The notes beneath the pieces were generated by a model. That model was not told the origin of the DNA. It worked only from the letters and a program-made list of their open reading frames with translations, and made no database searches. Positions 16,327-25,355 of a stretch of 64,000 nucleotides of DNA are shown here, one piece after another. Source of the stretch: Candidatus Aenigmatarchaeota archaeon. GTDB taxonomy: Archaea > Aenigmatarchaeota > Aenigmatarchaeia > Aenigmatarchaeales > JAHLMR01. Where the stretch lies: the NCBI GenBank assembly GCA_018920255.1, contig JAHLMR010000001.1, positions 23,583 through 87,582 of the forward strand, in the 5' to 3' direction. Each line of letters opens with the position of its first letter. Positions within the stretch are counted from its first letter, which is position 1. The position numbers and the translations under genes are program-made.

Positions 16327-19050
16327 ATGAATTGGTATGAAAAGGGAGTTTTTGAAGCAGAACCATCTAATAATAAAAAATTTTATATGTTATTTGCATA
16401 TCCAACGACATCTGGCATATTACATATTGGTCATGCAAGATCATATACTATTCCAGATGTAATAGCAAGATATAAAAGATTAAGAGGTTTTAATGTTTTA
16501 TTCCCTCTAGGTTTTCATGCTACAGGAATAGATTGTATAAAAATTTTTGATAAAATAAAAGAAAATTTAGAAAATGCTAAAATATATGGTATTCCAATAG
16601 AAGATGCAAAAAAAATATTTTCACCAGAAGAATTAGAAAAATATTTTGAAAAAAGAATGGAAGAATCCATGAAAAAATTAGGAATTTCTTTAGACTTTAG
16701 AGAAAAAGTATCAACAATAGACCCACAATATAAAAAATTTATTCAATGGCAATTTAAAAAACTAAAAGAAAAAGGTTATTTAATTCAAAGAGACTATCGT
16801 CTTGCTTGGTGTCCAAAATGTAATAATCCTGTGAGTTTAGATCCAGCGGAAGCAGATATTTCAGAATGGAAAGGAGCCCAAATAAAAGAATATTTTATAA
16901 TAAAATTTAAAATTGAAAATGAAGATGTCTATCTTCCTGCTGCAACAATGCGTCCAGAAACTATTTTTGGAGTAACTAATATTTGGATAAATCCAAATGG
17001 AAAATATGTTAAAGCAAAAGTTGATAATGAAATATGGGTAGTTTCAAATGATGCAATTAAAAAACTTGAAAATTTAGATAAAAAAATAGAAATAATTAAA
17101 GAAATTTCTAAAAACGATATTTTAGGAAAAAATGTAATAAATTCAATAACAAAAAATAAGGTCCCAATTTTAGAAGGAGAATTTGTTGATATTTCAGAGG
17201 CCACAGGAGTTGTAATGTCAGTTCCAGCACACGATCCGTTTGATTATATTTATCTTAAGAAAAAAGCACCAAATATAAAAACAATTCAAGTAATAGAAGT
17301 TTTAGGTTTTGGAAAAGAACCAGCAGGAGAAATTTTAAGAAAAATGAATATTAAAGATGAAAAAGATCCAAAAATTGAAGAAGCTGTAAAAGAATTATAT
17401 AAATTAGAATTTCAAGGAAAAATGTTAAATTCTATAGAAAAATTTGGAGGTATGTTAGTTTCAGAAGCAAAAGAAAAAATAGTAAAATATATAGATTCTA
17501 TTGGAGCAGGAGATAGAATTTATGAATTTTCTGTAAAACCAATACACTGTAGATGCGGGACAGAAATAATTATTAAAAAAGTATCTAATCAATGGTTTAT
17601 AGATTATGGAAATAAACAATGGAAAGAAATAACTAAAAAAGCAATAGAAAAAATGAATTTTTATCCTGAAGAATATAAAAAAGAATTACCAGGAATTATT
17701 GATTGGTTAGAAGCAAGGCCATGTGTTAGAAAAAGAGGTTTTGGAACAGATTTTCCTTTTGAAAAAGATTGGAAAATAGAAGCTTTAAGCGATAGTACAA
17801 TATACATGGCATTCTTCATTATAAGTAAATATATAAATAATGGAGAAATAAAAATAGATGATTTAACAGATGAATTTTTTGATTATGTTTTTCTTAATAA
17901 AAAAATTAAAATAAAAAATAAAATTTATGAGAAAATAAAAAAAGAATTTGAATATTGGTATCCACTTGATTTAAATGCTGGTGGTAAGGAACATAAGGCA
18001 GTTCATTTTCCATTTTTTATTTTTCATCATACTGCAATATTTCCAGAAAAATATTGGCCAAAAGGAATATTTTTAAATTGGCATTTAATTGTAGAAGGTA
18101 AAAAAATGTCAAAACATTTAGGGAATGTTATATACATAGATGATGCAATTAAAGATTTTGGAGCAGATGCAGTTCGTTTATACGTAATAAATGGTTGTAA
18201 TCAATGGCAAGATTTTGATTGGTCAAATAAAATAGCTGAAAATTATAAAAAAATAATTTCTGAATTTAAAGAAATTTTCTTAGAATTAATAAAATCAGAA
18301 TCAAAAGAAATAAAGAGAATTGATAAATGGTTTGCATCAAGGTTTAATCATAATTTAGAATTAGCAACAGCACTTTTAGAAAAAAATGAAATTAAAAAAG
18401 CATCAGATATTTTATTTTTTAATGTTTTATCTGATATAAAATGGTATAAGAATAGAACTAAAAATTATAATATAAAAAATATACTTCTCAATTGGTTGAA
18501 ATCTATTTCAATTTTTATACCATTTACAGCAGAAGAGTTATGGAATGCTACAGGTAATACTGGTTTTATTTCAAATGAATCATGGCCAAAAATAGATTCA
18601 AATGCAATAAACTTAAAAATAGAAGCAGAAGAAGAAGTAGTAAAAAAAATTATTGAAGATATAAATGAAATTAAAAAAATAACAAATATAGAAAAACCAC
18701 AAAAAATTTCAATTATAGTTTCTGAAAAATGGAAATATGAAGTGTATAATTATGTTGTACAAGGAAAAGACATAAAAGATATTATGAGTGATGAAAAATA
18801 CAAAAAAATAGGAAAAAGAGTTATAGATTATATATTAAAATTAAAGAAAAAATTCATCAAAGATGAATTATTTTTATCAGAAACATCTGAATTTTCTGCA
18901 ATATGTGATGCAAAAGAATTTCTTGAAAATATTTTTAAATGTGATATTGAAATATACAGAGCAAATAAAATTCCAAACGATGCAGCAGAAGAAATTAAGA
19001 AAAAAGCATTGTCTGCTGAACCAGGAAAACCAGGAATAATTTTATATTAA
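16327..19050 (+). CDS. leuS: Leucyl-tRNA synthetase, archaeal type
   Basis: A 907-residue class I enzyme. HIGH is at 33-36 (ILHIGHARSY) with the LeuRS-type PLGFHATG segment after it. The CP1 editing domain includes AATMRPETIFGVTN and VVMSVPAHDPFDY. The signature loop reads KMSKH at 593-597, with His in place of the usual final Ser. The anticodon-binding and C-terminal domains follow. The start is ATG 16327 with GTGTGA just before it, not the in-frame GTG at 16318. It ends four bases into the convergent TrmB-type gene. Confidence 0.93.
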   Translation: MNWYEKGVFEAEPSNNKKFYMLFAYPTTSGILHIGHARSYTIPDVIARYKRLRGFNVLFPLGFHATGIDCIKIFDKIKENLENAKIYGIPIEDAKKIFSPEELEKYFEKRMEESMKKLGISLDFREKVSTIDPQYKKFIQWQFKKLKEKGYLIQRDYRLAWCPKCNNPVSLDPAEADISEWKGAQIKEYFIIKFKIENEDVYLPAATMRPETIFGVTNIWINPNGKYVKAKVDNEIWVVSNDAIKKLENLDKKIEIIKEISKNDILGKNVINSITKNKVPILEGEFVDISEATGVVMSVPAHDPFDYIYLKKKAPNIKTIQVIEVLGFGKEPAGEILRKMNIKDEKDPKIEEAVKELYKLEFQGKMLNSIEKFGGMLVSEAKEKIVKYIDSIGAGDRIYEFSVKPIHCRCGTEIIIKKVSNQWFIDYGNKQWKEITKKAIEKMNFYPEEYKKELPGIIDWLEARPCVRKRGFGTDFPFEKDWKIEALSDSTIYMAFFIISKYINNGEIKIDDLTDEFFDYVFLNKKIKIKNKIYEKIKKEFEYWYPLDLNAGGKEHKAVHFPFFIFHHTAIFPEKYWPKGIFLNWHLIVEGKKMSKHLGNVIYIDDAIKDFGADAVRLYVINGCNQWQDFDWSNKIAENYKKIISEFKEIFLELIKSESKEIKRIDKWFASRFNHNLELATALLEKNEIKKASDILFFNVLSDIKWYKNRTKNYNIKNILLNWLKSISIFIPFTAEELWNATGNTGFISNESWPKIDSNAINLKIEAEEEVVKKIIEDINEIKKITNIEKPQKISIIVSEKWKYEVYNYVVQGKDIKDIMSDEKYKKIGKRVIDYILKLKKKFIKDELFLSETSEFSAICDAKEFLENIFKCDIEIYRANKIPNDAAEEIKKKALSAEPGKPGIILY

Positions 19051-19811
19051 ATTTCTTGTGAGTTTTTCCAAAATTCTTCAAACTTTTCATAAAAATTTAC
19101 AGGATAGTTAAAAAAATAAACTCCAGATTTTGTTACAGGATCATATGTTATTCCATGCATTTTATCTGAAATTATAACATATGGCCAAACTTTTCCAAGT
19201 CTTAATTCTATACCAATTTTTCTTAAAGATTCACTTTGATCTGGATGTATTTGTTCTAAAATTGCTCTTATATGTACATTTCTATTTACTGCTCTTCCTA
19301 ATGCATCTAAAATATTAATATTATCAAAAAATTTATCAAAAGTTATAATTATATCTTTTTTTGCTATATCAATAATTAATGCAGCTTTATCTATAAAACC
19401 ATTTTCATATTTTTCATAAACCTTTTGATCATTCCAAATTTTTTCTTGCGGAACAAACCAATTCCACAATTTTTCACATACTGCACAATTTTTCTTTTTT
19501 TCAATATACTCTGCAGTTATTTTACTTAAAATTCTTGGAATTGGATTGCAAGATTGAGTTATCCAAAATTTTTTATTACTCCCTATATTACCTTTACTAC
19601 TTTCTATTATTCCTTTTTCTTGTAATGAATAAAGATATTTATATGTATTTGTAACAGACATTCCACAAAGTTTTGCAATTTCATTAGCATCAAAAATTTT
19701 CTTTTTCTCTTTATAAAATTTTTCTAACATTATTGAAAGAATCTTAATTTCAAGCTTGTTAAAAAACCTTATTTTTTCAAGATAATTAATAAGCTCTTCA
19801 ATTTTTGGCAT
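19047..19811 (-). CDS. TrmB-family transcriptional regulator
   Basis: A 254-residue protein with an N-terminal winged helix at about 15-85, recognition region LCGMSVTNTYKYLYSLQEKG. The C-terminal domain has IRAILEQ- and YVIISD-type strands, as in the phospholipase-D-like effector domain of short TrmB proteins. CAVCEKLW at about 114-121 gives a CxxC that could bind metal, an unusual touch. Members of this family often sense sugars, but no transporter is nearby, so the ligand is unknown. Confidence 0.75.
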   Translation of the reverse strand: MPKIEELINYLEKIRFFNKLEIKILSIMLEKFYKEKKKIFDANEIAKLCGMSVTNTYKYLYSLQEKGIIESSKGNIGSNKKFWITQSCNPIPRILSKITAEYIEKKKNCAVCEKLWNWFVPQEKIWNDQKVYEKYENGFIDKAALIIDIAKKDIIITFDKFFDNINILDALGRAVNRNVHIRAILEQIHPDQSESLRKIGIELRLGKVWPYVIISDKMHGITYDPVTKSGVYFFNYPVNFYEKFEEFWKNSQEI

Positions 19812-19899
19812 AATAAAATTTTATATAAATAACTTTTTATAATTATATGTTTATTTATAATTTAAAAAAATAAAATAAAAAATTATAAAAGGTGATATA

Positions 19900-20508
19900 A
19901 TGCAAAAGGGAGATTTCATAGAAATTTCATATACAGGAAAAATAAAAGAAAACGGATCTATTTTTGATAAAGGAGATGTAATAATAGCTTTGGGTAGAAA
20001 TATGATTCTTCCTCCTTTAGAAAAATATCTTTTAGAAATGAATGTAGGTGAAAGAAAAAATGTAAATGTTTCTCCTGAAGAAGCCTTTGGAAAAAGAAAC
20101 GAAAATCTTATAAAAACTATACCCTTATCAGAATTTAAAAAACATAATACAAATCCATATCCAGGTATGATAATTTCTGCAGATAATATGCAAGGAAGAG
20201 TTCTTTCTATAAATGGTGGAAGAGTTACTGTAGATTTTAATCATCCTCTTGCAGGAAAATATTTGAATTATGATATAGAAATAAAAAGAAAAATAGAAGA
20301 TAAAGAAGAAAAAATAAGAGCTATTTTAGAATATTTTTCTAAATCAAAATTAGGAAAAATTGAAATAAAAGAAATAGATAAGAAAATTGAAATTATTGTT
20401 CCGCCTATTTTAAATCCGTTAGTTAAGAAACTTGTTTCTAATGAAATATTTGAAATATTTGATTTTGATGAAGTAAAATTTTCTGAAGTTTTTGAACGTA
20501 AAAAATAA
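19900..20508 (+). CDS. FKBP-type peptidyl-prolyl isomerase, SlyD-like
   Basis: A 202-residue archaeal FKBP that should speed proline isomerisation and act as a folding chaperone. The FKBP half starts GDFIEISYTGKI. The insert-in-flap segment covers about 60-125 and contains VSPEEAFGKRN, then VDFNHPLAGKYLNYDIE, the conserved SlyD end. A small C-terminal domain (about 135-200) is the one found in long archaeal FKBPs. GGTGATAT precedes the ATG. It stands alone upstream of ftsZ. Confidence 0.88.
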   Translation: MQKGDFIEISYTGKIKENGSIFDKGDVIIALGRNMILPPLEKYLLEMNVGERKNVNVSPEEAFGKRNENLIKTIPLSEFKKHNTNPYPGMIISADNMQGRVLSINGGRVTVDFNHPLAGKYLNYDIEIKRKIEDKEEKIRAILEYFSKSKLGKIEIKEIDKKIEIIVPPILNPLVKKLVSNEIFEIFDFDEVKFSEVFERKK

Positions 20509-20540
20509 ATTATATTTTAATTTATAATTTTTTAATTATC

Positions 20541-20568
20541 TTTAAATATCTTTCTAACTTTTTAAATA
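20541..20568 (+). promoter_or_regulatory. Probable promoter region of ftsZ
   Basis: Two TATA-like boxes, TTTAAATA at 20541-20548 and TTTAAATA at 20561-20568, lie 32-60 bases before the ftsZ ATG. A strong AAAGGAGG at 20584-20591 provides ribosome binding. Which box is used cannot be decided from sequence. Confidence 0.35.
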
Positions 20569-20599
20569 AATAATTTTATTATAAAAGGAGGTTATTTTT

Positions 20600-21688
20600 A
20601 TGGCAGTAAAAGCTATAGATGCGAAGAAACAAGGTTCTGCAGATAATTCTGTTGATGAAGAATTAAGAAGACTTTTAGAAGCAAAAAAAGCAGTTATAAA
20701 AGTTGTTGGTATTGGTGGTGCAGGAAATAATACTGTGTCAAGAATGATGCAAGTAGGAATAGTTGGAACAGAAATAATTGCAATAAATACTGATGCACAA
20801 GATTTACTTTATACTGATGCAGATACAAAAATTTTAATAGGAAAGGAATTAACAAGAGGACTTGGAGCAGGAGCAGATCCCCATATTGGAATGGAAGCAG
20901 CAAAGGAATCAAAGGATGAAATTAAAGATGCACTTCGTGGAGCAGATATGGTTTTTATAACATGCGGACTTGGTGGAGGAACAGGAACTGGAGGGGCACC
21001 AATAGTTGCTGATGTTGCTAAAAAATTAGGAGCTCTTACAGTAGCTGTTGTAACTCTTCCATTTACAATGGAAGGAAATCAAAGATATGATAATGCTAGA
21101 TACGGATTAGAACAATTAGAGGGAGTTGTAGATACATTAATAGTAATTCCAAATGATAAATTGTTAGAAATTGTACCTGATGTAAGTATAATGACAGCAT
21201 TTAAAGTAGCAGATGAAATTTTAGTAAATTCTGTTAAAGGAATAGCCGAATTGGTAACAAAACCAGGTCTTGTTAACTTAGATTTTGCAGATATAAGAGC
21301 AATTATGGGAAGTGGTGGAATAGCAATGATTGGAATGGGCGAAAGTGACACAGAAAACAGAGCAATAGAAGCAGTAGAAAAAGCTATTAACAACCCATTA
21401 CTTGATGTTGATATTGAAGGAGCAACAGGTGCTTTAATAAATGTAAGTGGTGGTCCAGATATAACTATGAGAGAATGTCAAGAGATTGTTGAGGCAATAA
21501 GAACAAAACTTTCACCAGATGCTAAAATTATTTGGGGTGCACAAATAAATAAAGAAATGGGAGATACAATAAGAGCAATGATGATAGTAACTGGTGTAAA
21601 AAGTAATCAAATTTTTGGACAAACAAAGACTACAACAAAAGAAAGAACAAAGGAAATTGAAAAAGTTCTTGGAATAGAATTTGTATAA
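20600..21688 (+). CDS. ftsZ: Cell division protein FtsZ
   Basis: A 362-residue tubulin-like GTPase that forms the division ring. The N-terminal nucleotide-binding segment is [13 protein letters not shown]. The tubulin signature [10 protein letters not shown] lies at about 127-136. The T7-loop region has [11 protein letters not shown]. There is no C-terminal tail beyond VLGIEFV that resembles a bacterial ZipA/FtsA-binding peptide. An unusually strong Shine-Dalgarno site precedes it. The gene is followed by a hairpin terminator and the sec/ribosomal operon. Confidence 0.95.
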   Translation: MAVKAIDAKKQGSADNSVDEELRRLLEAKKAVIKVVGIGGAGNNTVSRMMQVGIVGTEIIAINTDAQDLLYTDADTKILIGKELTRGLGAGADPHIGMEAAKESKDEIKDALRGADMVFITCGLGGGTGTGGAPIVADVAKKLGALTVAVVTLPFTMEGNQRYDNARYGLEQLEGVVDTLIVIPNDKLLEIVPDVSIMTAFKVADEILVNSVKGIAELVTKPGLVNLDFADIRAIMGSGGIAMIGMGESDTENRAIEAVEKAINNPLLDVDIEGATGALINVSGGPDITMRECQEIVEAIRTKLSPDAKIIWGAQINKEMGDTIRAMMIVTGVKSNQIFGQTKTTTKERTKEIEKVLGIEFV

Positions 21689-21713
21689 AAGCTGTGTTAA
21701 AACACGGCTTTTT
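21688..21713 (+). terminator. Hairpin terminator after ftsZ
   Basis: AAAGCTGTGTT (21688-21698) pairs with AACACGGCTTT (21701-21711), with one G-T pair and a two-base gap, followed by a T run. This separates ftsZ from secE. Confidence 0.65.
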
Positions 21714-21770
21714 AAATATTTATTTTAATATTTAAATATTCTTCTATTTTATTAATTTCAAGGTGAAAAT

Positions 21771-22001
21771 ATGGAGAATATACAAAAAATACAAAATCAA
21801 GAAAAAAGAAAATTTTTACAGGAAATAAAAATAGTTAAAAAAATTAAAGAAAAAATTGAAATGTATAAAAGAACAATAGAAATAGCAAAAAAACCAGATA
21901 AAGAAGAATTTATTTATTCAGCAAAAGTAACTGTTATTGGAATAGGAATAATAGGAATAATAGGTTTTATATTATTTGTATTATATAATTTATTTATGTG
22001 A
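21771..22001 (+). CDS. secE: Preprotein translocase SecE (Sec61 gamma)
   Basis: A 76-residue single-pass protein. The N-terminal half is basic and helical. The conserved amphipathic helix contains KRTIEIAKKPDKEEF, the universal SecE hinge motif. The transmembrane helix covers about 50-73 (VTVIGIGIIGIIGFILFVLY). AGGTGAAAAT precedes the ATG. Spt5/NusG follows five bases after the stop, the usual archaeal order. Confidence 0.92.
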   Translation: MENIQKIQNQEKRKFLQEIKIVKKIKEKIEMYKRTIEIAKKPDKEEFIYSAKVTVIGIGIIGIIGFILFVLYNLFM

Positions 22002-22006
22002 TAAAT

Positions 22007-22462
22007 ATGGCAATATATACTGTAAGAACAACTGCTGGAAGAGAAAATATTGTAATAAATGCAATATTAAATAGAATTAAAACTTCAGGATTAGATATCA
22101 AAGCAATGTTTCATCCATCTGAAATTAAGGGTTACATTTTTATAGAAGGAACTTATGATGTAATAGAAAAAGCAATAACAGGTGTACCACATATTCGAGG
22201 ATTAATAAAAAAAGAAATACCAATTTCTGAGATTAAAAAATTTATGGAAATAAAGAAAACAGAAATAAAATTAAATCGTGGAGATATTATAGAAGTTATA
22301 AGTGGACCATTTAAGGGAGAAAAAGGAAAAGTAACAAGATTTGATGAAGCTAAAAGAGAAGTAACAATAGAACTTCTTGAAGCTGTTGTGCCAATTCCAA
22401 TTACTGTATCTACAGATGTCGTTAAAATTATAGAACATGCTGAAAAGAAAGCAGGTGAATAA
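22007..22462 (+). CDS. spt5: Transcription elongation factor Spt5 (archaeal NusG)
   Basis: A 151-residue protein with an NGN domain (about 1-85) that binds the RNA polymerase clamp, and a KOW domain near the C-terminus (LNRGDIIEVISGPFKGEKG). The start is ATG 22007, with GTGAT formed by the end of secE; the GTG at 21998 is not used. It is probably co-transcribed with secE and L11. Confidence 0.94.
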   Translation: MAIYTVRTTAGRENIVINAILNRIKTSGLDIKAMFHPSEIKGYIFIEGTYDVIEKAITGVPHIRGLIKKEIPISEIKKFMEIKKTEIKLNRGDIIEVISGPFKGEKGKVTRFDEAKREVTIELLEAVVPIPITVSTDVVKIIEHAEKKAGE

Positions 22463-22463
22463 T

Positions 22464-22949
22464 ATGGGAAAGCAAAGTCTAAAATTACTTGTTGAAGGTG
22501 GAAAAGCAACACCAGCACCACCATTAGGTCCAGCATTATCTCAAGCAAAATTAAACGTTGGACAGGTTATAGCTAAAATAAATGAGAAAACAAAATCATT
22601 TGCAGGAATGCAAGTTCCAGTAGAAGTTATATATGACCCTTCAGATAAAACCTTTGATATAAAGGTAGGTACACCACCTGTTAGTGCTTTAATTAAAAAA
22701 GAATTAAAAAAAGAAAAGCTTGCAAAAACACCATGGAAAGAGCCACCTGTAGCTGATTTAACTATTAAACAAGCATTAGAAATAGCAAAAGCAAAGCGCG
22801 ATAAGCTAAATACTGATAATGTTAAGAAAGCAGTAAAACAAATCATAGCATCATGTGTAAGTCTTGGAGTTACAGTTGAAGGAAAAAATCCCAAAGATGT
22901 TTTAAAGGAAATAGATGAAGGAAAATATGATAAAGAATTAAATTGGTAG
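22464..22949 (+). CDS. rpl11: Large ribosomal subunit protein L11 (uL11)
   Basis: A 161-residue uL11 at the base of the ribosomal stalk. The N-terminal block LVEGGKATPAPPLGPALSQ is diagnostic. The rRNA-binding C-terminal domain runs from about 70 to 150. The start is ATG 22464, one base after the spt5 stop and preceded by AGGTGAAT; upstream in-frame starts lie inside spt5. Confidence 0.95.
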   Translation: MGKQSLKLLVEGGKATPAPPLGPALSQAKLNVGQVIAKINEKTKSFAGMQVPVEVIYDPSDKTFDIKVGTPPVSALIKKELKKEKLAKTPWKEPPVADLTIKQALEIAKAKRDKLNTDNVKKAVKQIIASCVSLGVTVEGKNPKDVLKEIDEGKYDKELNW

Positions 22950-22963
22950 TTAACTAAAGAAAT

Positions 22964-22972
22964 CTTTAAATA
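22964..22972 (+). promoter_or_regulatory. Probable TATA box for the L1-L10-L12 operon
   Basis: CTTTAAATA, preceded by an AAAT-rich BRE-like stretch, lies about 25-30 bases before the start of the L1 leader hairpin. A transcript begun there would open almost directly with the hairpin. Confidence 0.45.
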
Positions 22973-22992
22973 TTTTTATAATTATCCTATTT

Positions 22993-23031
22993 ATAACTGC
23001 CTTGAGCAGTAGCATTGTGCGAAGGAGTTAT
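22993..23031 (+). promoter_or_regulatory. Leader hairpin masking the L1 ribosome-binding site
   Basis: ATAACT (22993-22998) pairs with AGTTAT (23026-23031). After a bulged G, CCTT (23000-23003) pairs with AAGG (23022-23025). An inner GCA/TGC stem caps a nine-base loop. The Shine-Dalgarno sequence GAAGGAG is inside the stem, so folding would block translation of L1. This fits autogenous control by ribosomal protein L1, known in Methanococcus and bacteria. The two-helix shape with an asymmetric internal loop is compatible with an L1 target, but this is inference. Confidence 0.5.
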
Positions 23032-23033
23032 TT

Positions 23034-23678
23034 ATGGAAATTAAAAATTTAGAAAAGAGTTTAGAAGAACTTAAAAAAACATCAATTAAAAGAAATTTTG
23101 TTCAATCTATTGATTTAATAATTTCTTTAAAAAATTTAGATTTAAAAAAACCAGAAAACAGAATAAAAGCTGAAATATCTATTCCAGTACAATTTAAACC
23201 AAATAAAATAGGAATTTTTGCTGATACATTAATACCAAAAGTTAAAGAGCTTGGAGATTCTGTGATCTTAATAAGAAAAGAAGAAATAGAAAGTTATGGA
23301 AAAAATAAAAAACTTGCAAAAAAACTTGCAAAGCAGTGTAATTCATTTATCGCTGAGCCAAATCTTATGGCAAGTATAGGAAAAAATTTAGGTCCTATTT
23401 TAGCACCAAGAAATAAAATGCCAAAACCTATCCCCCCAAATATAACTGATTTAAAACCAATTGTAGAAAGAGAGAAATCACTCATTAAAATTTTTGTAAA
23501 AGATTCTCCTGTAATTCAATGTTCAGTTGGAAAAGAAAACATGAAAAATGAAGATATAATTCAAAATATAAAAGCAATAATAGATAATATAGAAGCAATT
23601 CTTCCAAACGGAAAAGAAAATATAAAAAATATTTATTTAAAATTAACAATGGGTGGAAAACCAATAAAGTTGATATAA
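23034..23678 (+). CDS. rpl1: Large ribosomal subunit protein L1 (uL1)
   Basis: A 214-residue uL1 of the ribosomal L1 stalk. KLAKQCNSFIAEPNLM, GKNLGPILAPRNKMPKPIP and LTMGGKPIKL are conserved L1 segments. It starts a three-gene operon with L10 and L12, behind its own promoter and leader hairpin, and ends directly against the L10 ATG. Confidence 0.95.
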   Translation: MEIKNLEKSLEELKKTSIKRNFVQSIDLIISLKNLDLKKPENRIKAEISIPVQFKPNKIGIFADTLIPKVKELGDSVILIRKEEIESYGKNKKLAKKLAKQCNSFIAEPNLMASIGKNLGPILAPRNKMPKPIPPNITDLKPIVEREKSLIKIFVKDSPVIQCSVGKENMKNEDIIQNIKAIIDNIEAILPNGKENIKNIYLKLTMGGKPIKLI

Positions 23679-24530
23679 ATGTTAAAAGAAAATTATAAAC
23701 CAAAAGTAACAGAAGAAAAGAAAAAAATAGTATCTGAATTAGTCGATTTGATAAATAAAAATAAAGTTTTAGGAATTGTTGATCTATATAAACTTCCATC
23801 TGCTCAATATCAAAAAATAAAAAATAGTTTAAAGGGAAAAGCTTCTATTAAAGTAGTAAAAAAATCATTATTAGAACGAGCATTAGAAAACTCAAATAAA
23901 AAAGAATTAATAAAATATATTCCGCTTCACCCAGCATTATTAATTTCAAATGAAAATCCATTCAAATTATATTTATTTATAGAAAAAAATAAATCATCCG
24001 CACCAGCAAGAACTGGAGATATTGCAACAAATGATATTATAGTTCCAGCAGGTCCAACAGATATTCCACCAGGACCAGCTATTTCAACATTACAAAAAGT
24101 AAAAATACCTACAAAAGTAGAAGCAGGAAAAATATCTATAATTAAAGATACTATTGTTTGTAAAGCAGGAGAAAAAATATCACAAGACCTTGTTTCAGCT
24201 TTAAACTTATTAAAACTTGAACCAATGCAAATAGGATTGAATGTAAAAGCAATCTATGAAGACGGGATACTTTATACAAAAGAAATACTTTCAGTTGACG
24301 AGCAAAAAATAATATCAGATTTTAGTAGTGCAGTATTATCAGCAATTAACTTTTCAGTAAATATATCATGGCCCGAAAAACAAACAATAAATATTTTACT
24401 TACAAAAGCTTATTTAAACGCAAAGAATTTAGGAATAGAAGCTTGTATATTAGAAAAAAATATTATTGAAAGCATTTTACAAAAAGCAAATGCAAATGCT
24501 TTTGTTATATCAAAAAAATTAAGTTTATGA
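23679..24530 (+). CDS. rpl10: Large ribosomal subunit protein L10 (uL10/P0)
   Basis: A 283-residue archaeal P0-type stalk protein that anchors L12 dimers. The N-terminal rRNA-binding domain covers about 1-105. [23 protein letters not shown] is the archaeal L10 insertion domain (positions about 120-145). The C-terminal helices for L12 binding lie at about 210-283. The acidic terminal GFGLF-type tail of many P0 proteins is absent. The ATG directly follows the L1 stop codon. Confidence 0.93.
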   Translation: MLKENYKPKVTEEKKKIVSELVDLINKNKVLGIVDLYKLPSAQYQKIKNSLKGKASIKVVKKSLLERALENSNKKELIKYIPLHPALLISNENPFKLYLFIEKNKSSAPARTGDIATNDIIVPAGPTDIPPGPAISTLQKVKIPTKVEAGKISIIKDTIVCKAGEKISQDLVSALNLLKLEPMQIGLNVKAIYEDGILYTKEILSVDEQKIISDFSSAVLSAINFSVNISWPEKQTINILLTKAYLNAKNLGIEACILEKNIIESILQKANANAFVISKKLSL

Positions 24531-24549
24531 AATAAAAGAAGGTGATAAA

Positions 24550-24849
24550 ATGGAGCTTATATATGCAGCACTTTTGCTTCATAGTGCAAAAAAAACTATA
24601 AATGAAGAAAGTATATCAAAAATACTTTCAGCAGCTGGTATAGAAACAGATGCAGCAAAAATAAAAGCATTAGTAGCAGCATTAGAAGGAGTAAATATTG
24701 ATGAAATTATTTCAAAAGCTGCAATGCCAGTAGTTCCAGCAGCACCAGTTGCAGCAACACAATCTGAAAAGAAAGAAGAAGTAAAAGAAGAATCAAAAGA
24801 AAAGAAAGCAGAAGAAGCTGCAGCAGGTTTAAGCGCACTCTTTGGATGA
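24550..24849 (+). CDS. rpl12: Large ribosomal subunit protein L12 (P1/P2 type)
   Basis: A 99-residue stalk protein. It has an N-terminal dimerisation helix bundle (about 1-55), an Ala/Pro hinge (about 60-72), a charged Lys/Glu linker and the C-terminal SALFG motif that recruits translational GTPases. AAGGTGATAAA precedes the ATG. Confidence 0.95.
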   Translation: MELIYAALLLHSAKKTINEESISKILSAAGIETDAAKIKALVAALEGVNIDEIISKAAMPVVPAAPVAATQSEKKEEVKEESKEKKAEEAAAGLSALFG

Positions 24850-24881
24850 AAGCATATTTTATAAAATTTTATTTATTTTTA

Positions 24882-25355
24882 TTAGTAGAAAGAACATTCA
24901 TCTATATCTTCAAAATAAAGACTACAAATCAATTCAAATAATTCATTTTCATTAATTTTTCCTTGAATAAACTTTTCTGTTTTACCTCTTAATAAAATAT
25001 ATGGTAACCCTAAAGATTCATTAAAATCATTTCTATCAGTTATCATTTTTGTTTCATTTAAATACTTATTTATTTCTATTTTTTCTATTATCATTTTTCT
25101 CCCAACATTTTCAAAAACATTTTCTATTTTTTTAAAATCTTCTAAACAACAATTTTCAGAATAATAAAATCTTAAAATAACAAAATTACTTCTAAGATAT
25201 GTTGCTTCTTCTGATTCGGATAATGGTTTATCATAAATTAATTGTAAGCTTTTTTCTTTTGGAAAAATAAAAGAAATAGCATACGCTATTGTACTCCCAA
25301 TAAATGCTAATAATATGAAAACAGCAAAAATTTTATTTCTTGTTTCCTTTCGCAT
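24882..25355 (-). CDS. Membrane-anchored thioredoxin-fold-like protein with vicinal cysteines
   Basis: This 157-residue protein has an N-terminal membrane helix (about 9-30). The outside part starts with FVILRFYYSENCCLEDFKKIE, a thioredoxin-like strand-loop-helix where the active site reads NCC instead of CxxC. A cis-Pro-like LPYILL segment appears near 120. It may be a thiol redox or disulfide protein. The start is ATG 25355, with GGTG six bases before it. It overlaps the end of the thioredoxin reductase gene by 23 bases, so the pair is co-transcribed. Confidence 0.6.
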   Translation of the reverse strand: MRKETRNKIFAVFILLAFIGSTIAYAISFIFPKEKSLQLIYDKPLSESEEATYLRSNFVILRFYYSENCCLEDFKKIENVFENVGRKMIIEKIEINKYLNETKMITDRNDFNESLGLPYILLRGKTEKFIQGKINENELFELICSLYFEDIDECSFY

